Part shown: piece by piece, positions 16,980 to 24,818 of the stretch
Position numbering within the stretch: position 1 is the first letter of the stretch
How the letters are laid out: every line of letters begins with the position of its first letter
Origin: DATLGB01 sp963726825
GTDB taxonomy: Bacteria > Actinomycetota > Thermoleophilia > Solirubrobacterales > Solirubrobacteraceae
Length of the DNA: 64,000 bases
Direction of reading: 5' to 3'
NCBI GenBank assembly: GCA_963726825.1
Contig: CAVSDT010000001.1
Span: forward strand, 1,364,001-1,428,000
Made by a program: the position numbers and the translations under genes
Notes under the pieces: model-generated
The model's database searches: none
Seen by the model: the letters and a program-made list of their open reading frames with translations, nothing else
Told to the model about the DNA's origin: nothing

Positions 16980-17696
16980 CTAGGCGCGCGGCAGGCCCAC
17001 CCCGTCGCGCTGGAAGGCGAGCAGCCGCTCGTTCTCCAGCGCGACGCGGGCGGGCATCCCGTCGAGCTCGCGGAACAGCGCCTTCAGCGCTCGCAGCCCG
17101 GCGGGGCTCGCGGTGGCCATGCCGGCCGCGAGCTCGAGCGCCCGGCCCTCCGCCGCGTCGGCGGCGACGCAGTCCGAGGCCAGCCCGAGGGCGACCGCCT
17201 CCTCGCCGCCGAGAACGCGGCCGGTGAGGATCAGCTCCCGCGCCCGCGCGGCCCCGATCAACGGCGCCAGGCGGGCCGGTCCGACCGGCACGCCGTGCCG
17301 GGCGCCCGCCCAGGCGAGCTTGAGGTTGTCCCCGGCCACGCGCAGGTCGCAGCCGACGGCGAGCTCCGCGCCCGCCCCGACGGCGTTGCCGACCATCACC
17401 GCGACCGTGGGGGCGGGGAAGGCCTCGATCGCGGCGTACATCGCCGTGAACGCCTCCATGCGCGTGACGCCCCCGGCGGCGTCGAGGTCCTCGCGCACGT
17501 CGGCGCCCGCGGAGAACGCCGAGGTGGCCGTGGTGGAGAGCACGAGTGCGCGCAGGTCGGCGTCGGCGGCGAGCTCCGCGAGGGCCGCGTTGAGCTCGCC
17601 GAGGAGCGCCGTGCTCATGGCGTTGCGCTGGGCGGGACGGTCGAGGCGCAGGACCTCGACGCCGTCGGGGAGCCGCTCACGGGTGATCGTCGCCAT
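16980..17696 (-). CDS. Enoyl-CoA hydratase/isomerase (crotonase) family protein
   Basis: 238 residues, crotonase fold: RLDRPAQRNAMSTALLGELN near 16-35, LSTTATSAFSAGADVREDL near 56-74 (oxyanion-hole segment), and GNAVGAGAELAVGCDLRVAGDN near 100-121, where the second oxyanion Gly sits. The usual first catalytic Glu of hydratases is replaced by Ala-Gly-Ala context (GAGAEL), so hydratase, isomerase or hydrolase activity cannot be assigned. Start ATG at 17696 chosen because further upstream starts overlap the divergent gene. Acts on acyl-CoA in the cytosol. Confidence 0.82.
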   Translation of the reverse strand: MATITRERLPDGVEVLRLDRPAQRNAMSTALLGELNAALAELAADADLRALVLSTTATSAFSAGADVREDLDAAGGVTRMEAFTAMYAAIEAFPAPTVAVMVGNAVGAGAELAVGCDLRVAGDNLKLAWAGARHGVPVGPARLAPLIGAARARELILTGRVLGGEEAVALGLASDCVAADAAEGRALELAAGMATASPAGLRALKALFRELDGMPARVALENERLLAFQRDGVGLPRA

Positions 17697-17739
17697 CGGC
17701 CGAGCATGGCACGCCGCTGCTTCTGAGAGGATCGCCGCC

Positions 17740-18426
17740 ATGCGCACCCTGGACGTCGGATCGGTCTATCGCCGGGTCTTCGAGATCTACGGCTCCCAGT
17801 TCATGACGCTGTTCATCGGCGCCCTGCTCGTCAACCTCGTCACTGCGATCGCAGCGGTGTTCGTGACCGGCGTGATCGGGGCGCTCCTGCTCTTGGTCGT
17901 CGCACTCGTGCTCGGGACGCTCTACGCCGGGATGGTCGTCAAGCTCGTGCAGGACCTCGAGGACGGCCGGCGCGACTCGTCGGTCGGCGAGCTGCTGTCG
18001 AGCGTCACACCCGTGGTGGCGCCGCTGATCGGGGTCTCGTTCCTCGCCGCGATCGGGATCGGGATCGGGTTCGTCCTCATCATCGTCCCGGGGCTGTTCC
18101 TCCTGACGATCTGGGCCGTCATCGCCCCCGTGGTCGTGGTCGAGCGCGCCGGGGTCGGGGCGTTCGGCCGCAGCCGGGAGCTGGTGAAGGGCAACGGCTG
18201 GACGGTCTTCGGCTGCATCGTCGTCGGGTTCCTGCTGACGTTCGTCGCGAACCTGGTCGCCACGGCGATCGCGAACGCGATCGGTGGCGACGTCGGCCTG
18301 TTCATCGGCAACTGGCTGCTTCCGGCGCTCGTGGCCCCCGTGACGGCGCTCGTCGCCTCGGTGATCTACTTCTCCCTGCGCGGCTGGGGCGCCCCCGAGG
18401 CGCCGACGGGCCTGCCCGTCACCTAG
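17740..18426 (+). CDS. Membrane protein, glycerophosphodiester phosphodiesterase membrane-domain-like
   Basis: 228-residue integral membrane protein with about six hydrophobic segments (e.g. FMTLFIGALLVNLVTAIAAV, VIGALLLLVVALVLGTLYAG, IGIGIGFVLIIVPGLFLLTIWAV) and the motif VVVERAGVGAFGRSRELVKGNGW near 140-162. The latter motif (F-RS-ELV-G--W) recurs in small actinobacterial membrane proteins related to the GPDPase membrane domain. No catalytic domain is present, so the function is unknown. Divergent from the crotonase with a 43-nt gap. Confidence 0.65.
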   Translation: MRTLDVGSVYRRVFEIYGSQFMTLFIGALLVNLVTAIAAVFVTGVIGALLLLVVALVLGTLYAGMVVKLVQDLEDGRRDSSVGELLSSVTPVVAPLIGVSFLAAIGIGIGFVLIIVPGLFLLTIWAVIAPVVVVERAGVGAFGRSRELVKGNGWTVFGCIVVGFLLTFVANLVATAIANAIGGDVGLFIGNWLLPALVAPVTALVASVIYFSLRGWGAPEAPTGLPVT

Positions 18427-18445
18427 CCCCGGGGCCGCGCCGCCG

Positions 18446-19654
<1,209 letters not shown>

Positions 19655-19723
19655 GCGCGCATGCTGGCACAGCGACGCGGCCCTGCGGGCGAAGGTCACC
19701 GCAACGTGAGACGATCCCGTCCG

Positions 19724-20674
19724 ATGAGAGCGATCCAGATCACCGAGTTCGGCGGACCCGAGGTCCTCCAGCTGCGCGACGTGCCCGAGCCGGAGGTTCC
19801 GAGCGGGGCGCATCGCCTGTCGGTGAGCGCCGCCGGCGTCAACTGGGCCGACACCCACCAGGCGGAGAACTCCTATCTCGCGCCCGCGCAGCTGCCGCTG
19901 ATCCCGGGCGGCGAGGCGGCGGGCACGCTCGACGACGGCCGCCGGGTCGTCGCGCTGCTCGCGGGCGGCGGCTACGCGGAGGTCGCCATCGCGTCCGGGG
20001 GCGCCGCGTGGGACATCCCGCCGGAGGTCTCCGACGCCCAGGCGCTCGCGCTCGTGCTCCAGGGGACCACGGCCTGGCATCTGCTGCGGACCTCCGCCCA
20101 GCTGCGCGCGGGGGAGACGGTGGTGGTCCACGCCGCCGCCGGCGGGGTCGGCACGCTCGCGATCCAGCTCGCCAAGCGCTGGGGCGCGGGGCGCGTGATC
20201 GCCGTCGCGTCCTCGGCCGAGAAGCGGGAGCTGGCCGCCCGCCTGGGTGCCGACGAGGTGGTCGACTCGAGTGCGGAGGGCGATCTCAAGGACAAGCTGA
20301 TCGAGGCCAACCACGGCGAGCGCGTCGACGTGGTGCTCGAGATGGTCGGGGGCGAGACGTTCGCCCGATCCCTGTCGGCGCTCGCGCCGTTCGGCCGGCT
20401 CGTGCACTTCGGGCAGGCCGGCCGGGAGGGCGCGCCGCCCGTCGACCCCGGGGCGCTGATGGGCGCCTCGCGCGGCGTGATCGGGTTCTGGCTCGTGCAC
20501 ATGATGCAGCGGCCCGCGCTGATGGACGAGGCGATGAGCGGGCTGTTCGGGCTCGTCCTGGAGGGCGCGCTCGAGGTGATCGAGGGTGGCAGCTACCCCC
20601 TGGCCGACGCGCGACGCGCGCACGAGGACCTGCGGGCGCGCACGACGAGCGGGAAGCTGGTGCTGACGCCGTGA
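19724..20674 (+). CDS. Zinc-independent quinone oxidoreductase / enoyl reductase (MDR superfamily)
   Basis: 316 residues. Starts MRAIQITEFGGPEVLQLRDVPEP, the standard QOR beginning; the GroES-like half includes GVNWADTHQAE, and the Rossmann motif VVHAAAGGVGTLAIQLAKRWGA is near 134-155. Cysteines for structural zinc are absent, consistent with the QOR group (NADPH:quinone reductase or crotonyl-CoA-reductase-like). Its TGA overlaps the GTG of the APH kinase, so the two proteins are coproduced. Divergent from the ACAD gene. Confidence 0.85.
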   Translation: MRAIQITEFGGPEVLQLRDVPEPEVPSGAHRLSVSAAGVNWADTHQAENSYLAPAQLPLIPGGEAAGTLDDGRRVVALLAGGGYAEVAIASGGAAWDIPPEVSDAQALALVLQGTTAWHLLRTSAQLRAGETVVVHAAAGGVGTLAIQLAKRWGAGRVIAVASSAEKRELAARLGADEVVDSSAEGDLKDKLIEANHGERVDVVLEMVGGETFARSLSALAPFGRLVHFGQAGREGAPPVDPGALMGASRGVIGFWLVHMMQRPALMDEAMSGLFGLVLEGALEVIEGGSYPLADARRAHEDLRARTTSGKLVLTP

Positions 20675-21711
20675 GCGCCGACGCAGACAGCCTGGACGGC
20701 ATCGAGGTCGAGGCCGTCGAGGCGTACTTCCGCGCGAACGTCCCGGGCGCCGAGCCGCCGCTGCGCTTCGAGCGCGTGGCGGGCGGGCGCTCGAACATCA
20801 CCTACGTCGTCCGCGACGCGGGTGACGGCTCATGGGTCCTGCGCCGGCCGCCGCTCGGCGAGCGCCTCGGCTCCGCGCACGACATGGGGCGCGAGCACCG
20901 GATCATGTCCGGCCTCCAGGGCACCGACGTGCCCGTCCCCCGCACGATCGCGATGTGCGAGGACGAGGACGTCACGGGCGCGCCGTTCTACGTCATGGAC
21001 TACGTCGAGGGCGCCGTGCTGCGCGACGAGGCGGCGGCCGCCGACTACGGCGACGACGCGCTGCGCCGGCGGGCGGGGGAGTCCGTCGTCGACACCCTGG
21101 TCGCGCTCCACGCGGTCGACCCGGAGTCGGTCGGGCTCGGCGAGCTCGGCCGCCACGACGGCTACGCGGCCCGGCAGCTGAAGCGCTGGAAGCGCCAGTG
21201 GGACGAGTCCGCGACGCGCGCGGTCCCCGCGATGGACGAGACCCACGCGCTGCTCAGCGAGCGCATCCCGGCGCAGCAGGGCGTCGCGCTCGTCCACGGC
21301 GACTACCGCCTGGACAACGTGATCCTCGACGCGGAGGGCGCCGTCTCCGCCGTGCTCGACTGGGAGCTGTGCACGCTCGGCGACCCGCTCGCCGACGTCG
21401 GCCTGCTGCTCGTGTACTGGTCCCAGGCGGACGACGCGGTCCACGCGCTCGGCTCCGCCCCCACCCTCGCGTCGGGCTTCATGACCCGCGACGAGGTGCG
21501 CGACCGCTACGCGTCCGCCTCCGGCCGCGACCTCTCCGACGTCGAGTTCTTCGTCGCGCTCGGCTACTGGAAGCTCGCCGCGATCCTCGAGGGCGTCTAC
21601 AAGCGCTACTCCTCCGGCGCCTACGGCGGGGACGCGTCGGACTTCGACCAGTTCGCCACGGTCGTCGAGCAGCTCGCGGCCGCGGCCTTGGACGCGGCGA
21701 AGCGGCTGTAG
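20671..21711 (+). CDS. APH-family phosphotransferase (ACAD10/11 kinase-domain-like)
   Basis: 346 residues, aminoglycoside-phosphotransferase/choline-kinase fold. N-lobe GGRSNITYVV near 29-38; catalytic HGDYRLDNVILD near 208-219 (HxDxxxxN) and the metal-binding VLDWELCTLGDPLADVG near 228-244. This subgroup matches the kinase half of ACAD10/11 and the LvaA-type kinases of levulinate catabolism, which phosphorylate 4-hydroxyacyl-CoA; I infer such a substrate rather than an antibiotic. Starts on the stop of the quinone reductase. A hairpin terminator follows. Confidence 0.85.
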   Translation: MSADADSLDGIEVEAVEAYFRANVPGAEPPLRFERVAGGRSNITYVVRDAGDGSWVLRRPPLGERLGSAHDMGREHRIMSGLQGTDVPVPRTIAMCEDEDVTGAPFYVMDYVEGAVLRDEAAAADYGDDALRRRAGESVVDTLVALHAVDPESVGLGELGRHDGYAARQLKRWKRQWDESATRAVPAMDETHALLSERIPAQQGVALVHGDYRLDNVILDAEGAVSAVLDWELCTLGDPLADVGLLLVYWSQADDAVHALGSAPTLASGFMTRDEVRDRYASASGRDLSDVEFFVALGYWKLAAILEGVYKRYSSGAYGGDASDFDQFATVVEQLAAAALDAAKRL

Positions 21712-21724
21712 GTCCGCACCGCGA

Positions 21725-21753
21725 CCCGCCGCGTGAGGACGCGCCGCGGCGGG
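21725..21753 (+). terminator. Hairpin terminator after the QOR-APH operon
   Basis: CCCGCCGCG and CGCGGCGGG form a perfect 9-bp stem around an 11-nt loop, 14 nt beyond the APH stop. No U-tract. Confidence 0.55.
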
Positions 21754-21925
21754 AGGCGCCCGTGTGTGGCATCCTTGTCCGGTGCTTCGCCCGAGCCACA
21801 CCACGCGCGTACGACTTGTGCGCGCCCTTGGGCGTCGCCGAGTAGCGATCCGCTGACGCACGCCGTCGCGGTCCCGCCGCCTCTCGCCTGATCCCCCCGA
21901 CGCCTCCTGGAAGGAGCGCCTCCTC

Positions 21926-22024
21926 ATGCACCGCCTCGCCCTCGTCGTACTCGTCCTTCATCCGCGCAGCCCGCACTCCCGACCTCCGGGAAGGGGGACG
22001 GCATGCGCGGCGCCGACCACCTGA
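21926..22024 (+). CDS. Leu/Val-rich leader peptide upstream of acetolactate synthase-like gene
   Basis: 32-codon open frame starting MHRLALVVLVLHPRSPHS: seven of residues 4-11 are Leu or Val. A good Shine-Dalgarno (ggaaggag) lies about 8 nt before its ATG. Its stop (22022-22024) lies 20 nt inside the next gene, in another frame, so ribosomes finishing the leader pass over the downstream start. Branched-chain-rich leaders in front of ilvB are the classical device for attenuation by charged tRNA-Leu/Val levels. Regulation rather than a functional protein product is the likely purpose. Confidence 0.6.
   Translation: MHRLALVVLVLHPRSPHSRPPGRGTACAAPTT
21977..21991 (+). promoter_or_regulatory. Small hairpin abutting the Shine-Dalgarno of the acetolactate synthase-like gene
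   Basis: TCCCG-ACCTC-CGGGA forms a 5-bp stem whose 3' arm overlaps the purine tract gggaaggggga that serves the ATG at 22003. It lies inside the leader-peptide frame, 16 codons after the Leu/Val run. Ribosome stalling in the leader would change access to this hairpin, so it could be the switching element of a translational attenuator. Confidence 0.4.
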
Positions 22025-23652
22025 TCGCGGCGCTCGAGCGCCACGGCGTCACGCACGTCTTCGGCGTCCCCGGCGGCGCCGCGCTGCCGCTCTACGACGC
22101 GCTGGCGCGCTCGGAGACGATCCGCCACGTCCTCACCCGCCACGAGGCCGCCGCCGGCCACGCGGCGGAGGCGTGGGCCCGCGTGACCGGCCGGCCCGGC
22201 GTGGCGTTCGCGACGTCCGGGCCCGGCGCGGTGAACCTCCTCACCGCGGTCGCCGACGCCTGGATGGACTCGCTTCCCGTCGTCTTCGTCTGCGGCCAGG
22301 TCGCCACCACCCTGCGCGGGACGATGGCCTTCCAGGAGACCGACGTCGCCCAGATGGCGATGCCGATCGCCAAGCACGCCCTCTGCGCCGAGCCGGGCGA
22401 CGACCTCGGCGAGCTGTTCGCCGACGCGTGGGCCCTGGCCCTGGAGGGCCGCCGCGGGCCGGTGCTGCTCGAGGTCCCCGTCGATGTCGCGAAGGCCGCC
22501 GCCGTGGTGCGGCGGCCCGCGGCCGCCCACCCCCCGCCCCGCGCCTCGCGGCCCCGCCGGCGCGCCGTGGAGCTCGCGGTCGACCTGATCGCCGCGGCCG
22601 AGCGCCCCGTGCTGCTCGCCGGCGGCGGCGTCGTCGCGGCCGAGGCTCACGCCGAGCTCGCGGCCTTCGCCGACGCGGCGGACCTGCCGGTCGCCACGAC
22701 GCTCCACGGGCTCGAGTGCGGCGGCGGGGAACGCTGGCTCGGGATGCCGGGCATGTACGGCACCCGCGTCGCGAACCGCGCGTTGCACGAGGCGGACTGC
22801 ATCGTCGCCGTCGGCGCGCGCTTCGACGACCGGGTCACCGGCCGGCTGGAGGCCTTCGCGCCCGGCGCGCGCGTCGTCCACGTGGACGTCGACGCCGCCG
22901 AGCTCGGCAAGCTCGTCCCCGCCGAGGTGGCGATCCACGCCGACGCCCGCGCGGCCCTCATCGGTCTCACGGCGGTGGCCGCGGATCGGCCCGTCCGCGA
23001 CCGCTGCGCCTGGTGGGCCCGCCTGGACGCCGCCCGCGCCGAGCATCCGCTCCTCGCGGCGCCCGAGCACGCGGGGGACGCCGCCCTGGACGCGCTCGAC
23101 GCCGCGCTGGACGCGGACGCGATCGTCACCACCGACGTCGGCCTGCACCAGATGTGGGCCGCCCGCCGGCTGGCGCTCCACGGTGGCCGCCGCTGGGTCA
23201 CCTCCGGCGGCGCGGGGACGATGGGGTTCGGGCTCGGGGCCGCGCTGGGGGCGCAGGCCGCGGCACCCGACCGCGAGGTCGTCTGCGTCACGGGTGACGG
23301 GTCCCTGCTGATGCACGTGCAGGAGCTCGTGACGGCGGCGGAGGAGCGGCTTCCCGTGAAGGTGCTGCTGCTCGACAACCGGGCGCTGGGCATGGTCAAG
23401 GCGCAGCAGGACCGCTTCTACGGGGCGGGGGCGTTCGCCGCCGACCTCGGCCGCGGGCCGGACTGGCCGGCGCTCGCGCAGGCGTGCGGCGTGCACGCGC
23501 GCTCGGTGACGGACGCCGATGACGTCGCCGACGCCGTCGCGGCGCTGCTCGCCGAGCCCGGCCCGGCGCTGCTGCACGTCGCGATCCCGGCGGCGGCGGA
23601 GTGCCTGCCGATGGTCGTCCCGGGGGCCGCGACGCACGAGATGGTCGGCTAG
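22003..23652 (+). CDS. Thiamine-diphosphate enzyme, acetolactate synthase large-subunit-like
   Basis: 549 residues, three-domain TPP enzyme. The N-terminal PYR domain has FGVPGGAALPLYDAL and the catalytic Glu in TRHEAAAGHAAEAWAR (Glu 48), then SGPGAVNLL; the FAD/central domain is near 185-330; the C-terminal PP domain carries the TPP/Mg motif GDGSLLMHVQELVTAAEERLPVKVLLLDN near 432-460. Best match is acetolactate synthase (pyruvate to acetolactate in branched-chain amino-acid synthesis). It is shorter than the usual 570-620 and no ilvN or ilvC follows, so a related decarboxylase or carboligase is possible. The Leu/Val leader supports a branched-chain link. Confidence 0.75.
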   Translation: MRGADHLIAALERHGVTHVFGVPGGAALPLYDALARSETIRHVLTRHEAAAGHAAEAWARVTGRPGVAFATSGPGAVNLLTAVADAWMDSLPVVFVCGQVATTLRGTMAFQETDVAQMAMPIAKHALCAEPGDDLGELFADAWALALEGRRGPVLLEVPVDVAKAAAVVRRPAAAHPPPRASRPRRRAVELAVDLIAAAERPVLLAGGGVVAAEAHAELAAFADAADLPVATTLHGLECGGGERWLGMPGMYGTRVANRALHEADCIVAVGARFDDRVTGRLEAFAPGARVVHVDVDAAELGKLVPAEVAIHADARAALIGLTAVAADRPVRDRCAWWARLDAARAEHPLLAAPEHAGDAALDALDAALDADAIVTTDVGLHQMWAARRLALHGGRRWVTSGGAGTMGFGLGAALGAQAAAPDREVVCVTGDGSLLMHVQELVTAAEERLPVKVLLLDNRALGMVKAQQDRFYGAGAFAADLGRGPDWPALAQACGVHARSVTDADDVADAVAALLAEPGPALLHVAIPAAAECLPMVVPGAATHEMVG

Positions 23653-23663
23653 CCGGAGCGGGG

Positions 23664-23694
23664 GCGCCCGGGTCCGACGACGGACCTTGGGCGC
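23664..23694 (+). terminator. Two-part hairpin terminator after the acetolactate synthase-like gene
   Basis: Inner stem GGTCCG / CGGACC with loop ACGA, extended by an outer stem GCGCCC / GGGCGC across a 1-nt and a 2-nt bulge; 12 paired positions in all. Located 12 nt after the stop and before the riboswitch. Confidence 0.65.
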
Positions 23695-23734
23695 ATCCCT
23701 GCACCCGGGGCCGTGTTCGGGACCCGGAAAGCAG

Positions 23735-23882
23735 CACTCCAGGCCGAGCCGTCCAAGTCCGAGGACGGCCGGGGGACCCACTGCGCGGACCGTCCTCGGA
23801 CGGTCTGCGATGGGGCGAACCGCCGTGACCCACGGTGGCGTGCATTCCACGCACGAGCCCGTCAGCTCACCCCGGAGGCCGG
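23735..23882 (+). ncRNA. c-di-AMP riboswitch (ydaO/yuaA type)
   Basis: The leader of the PGBD-NlpC/P60 gene contains the conserved blocks of the ydaO element in order: GCCGGGGGACCCA (23768-23780), a variable stem (gaccgtcctcggacggtc), TGGGGCGAACC (23811-23821), a second hairpin (gtgacccac ... ), and the 3' block GAGCCCGTCAGCTCACCCCG (23855-23874), which corresponds to the family's cCCGuCAGCUnACC end. Such elements bind cyclic di-AMP and in actinobacteria typically sit before peptidoglycan hydrolases, turning expression off at high ligand. The 5' boundary is approximate. Identified from motif memory, not a covariance search. Confidence 0.78.
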
Positions 23883-23902
23883 TGGAACCCGAGGAGACCG
23901 AC

Positions 23903-24673
23903 GTGCCCAAGAAGTCCGTGATCGCTGCCGTGGCAGGGCTTGCCCTGGCCGGCGCCGCCGTTCCAACACCACCATCCGCCGACGCCGCAGCCTCGCTCGG
24001 CGACCGCGTCCTGCGCCTGCACTCCCGTGGCCGCGACGTCCGGCAGCTGCAGCGTGCGCTCGACGCGATGCAGATCTCGATGTCCGCCGACGGGCAGTTC
24101 GGCCGCCGCACCGCCGCGGGGGTGCGCCGCTACGAGCGCGCGCACAAGATGGAAGCGGACGGCCGCGTCTCCCGCCGGCAGGGGCGCGGCATCGCCCGCC
24201 GTGCCGCAGCGCTGAAGGCCGACCGCACACCCGCGCAGGCGCCGCCCACGGAGGTCGCGGGCGTGACCGCCGAGCTGTCCGCAGACGGGCGCACGGCGCT
24301 GGCCCCGGCCGCGGCGCCTGAGCCGGTGAAGGCCGCGATCGCCGCCGCGAACGCCATCGTGGGCAAGCCGTACCGCTACGGCGGCGGCCACGGCGACTTC
24401 GAGGACTCCGCCTACGACTGCTCGGGCGCGGTGTCCTACGCGCTCCACGGCGCGGGCCTGCTCAAGCACCCGGTCGCGTCCGGCGACCTGATGCGCTGGG
24501 GCGTGAAGGGCAAGGGGGAGTGGATCACCGTCTACGCCCACGGCGGTCACACGTACGTGCTCATCGCCGGCCTGCGCTTCGACACCTCCGGCTCCGGGGG
24601 GAAGGGGCCGCGCTGGCGGACGGAATCGCGCTCCCCGCGCGGCTTCGCCGTGCGGCACGCGACGGGGCTGTAG
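23903..24673 (+). CDS. Secreted peptidoglycan hydrolase: PGBD plus NlpC/P60-like domain
   Basis: 256 residues. Signal peptide VPKKSVIAAVAGLALAGAAV, cleaved near ADA; peptidoglycan-binding repeat VLRLHSRGRDVRQLQRALDAM ... DGQFGRRTAAGVRRYERAH near 34-79; NlpC/P60 domain from about 145, with the catalytic Cys in YDCSGAVSYAL (Cys 173) and a His in AHGGHTYVLIAG near 216. The GTG start at 23903 has the Shine-Dalgarno gaggag. It lies 20 nt beyond a c-di-AMP riboswitch, so cell-wall cleavage is tied to c-di-AMP level, as for resuscitation-promoting hydrolases elsewhere. Confidence 0.85.
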   Translation: MPKKSVIAAVAGLALAGAAVPTPPSADAAASLGDRVLRLHSRGRDVRQLQRALDAMQISMSADGQFGRRTAAGVRRYERAHKMEADGRVSRRQGRGIARRAAALKADRTPAQAPPTEVAGVTAELSADGRTALAPAAAPEPVKAAIAAANAIVGKPYRYGGGHGDFEDSAYDCSGAVSYALHGAGLLKHPVASGDLMRWGVKGKGEWITVYAHGGHTYVLIAGLRFDTSGSGGKGPRWRTESRSPRGFAVRHATGL

Positions 24674-24818
24674 GCGCCGGCGGGCAGCAGCGCGAGCAGC
24701 CGATCCAGGACGTCCGCGAGCTGGTCGTCCTGGTCGGCCATCTCGTCGCGGTGGCACTCGGCACCCTCGCCAGGCGGCGCTCGCGCTGCTCGCGGGCGTC
24801 CCGTAGGGTCTAGCGGGA
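24674..24818. promoter_or_regulatory. Intergenic region with leaderless-type promoter for the antiporter
   Basis: 145 nt without a supported gene. TAGGGT (24804-24809) stands 9 nt before the antiporter ATG and no Shine-Dalgarno is visible, so transcription probably begins at or very near the start codon. A short minus-strand frame (24741 leftwards, MADQDDQLADVLDRLLALLP) looks helical but runs into the antisense of the hydrolase and is not called. Confidence 0.4.

Noticed and set aside
17697..17747. Earlier ATG (17747) for the enoyl-CoA hydratase.
   Set aside because: It would overlap the start of the divergent membrane protein; the ATG at 17696 gives the normal crotonase N-terminus.
20671..21711. 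Aminoglycoside resistance gene.
   Set aside because: The APH motifs are generic to the kinase fold; neighbourhood with an ACAD10/11-like dehydrogenase and quinone reductase fits acyl-CoA metabolism better.
24547..24741. Minus-strand frame starting MADQDDQLADVLDRLLALLP after the NlpC/P60 gene.
   Set aside because: Only the first 20 or so residues look protein-like; most of the frame is antisense to the end of the hydrolase gene. Possibly a remnant, but not supportable.
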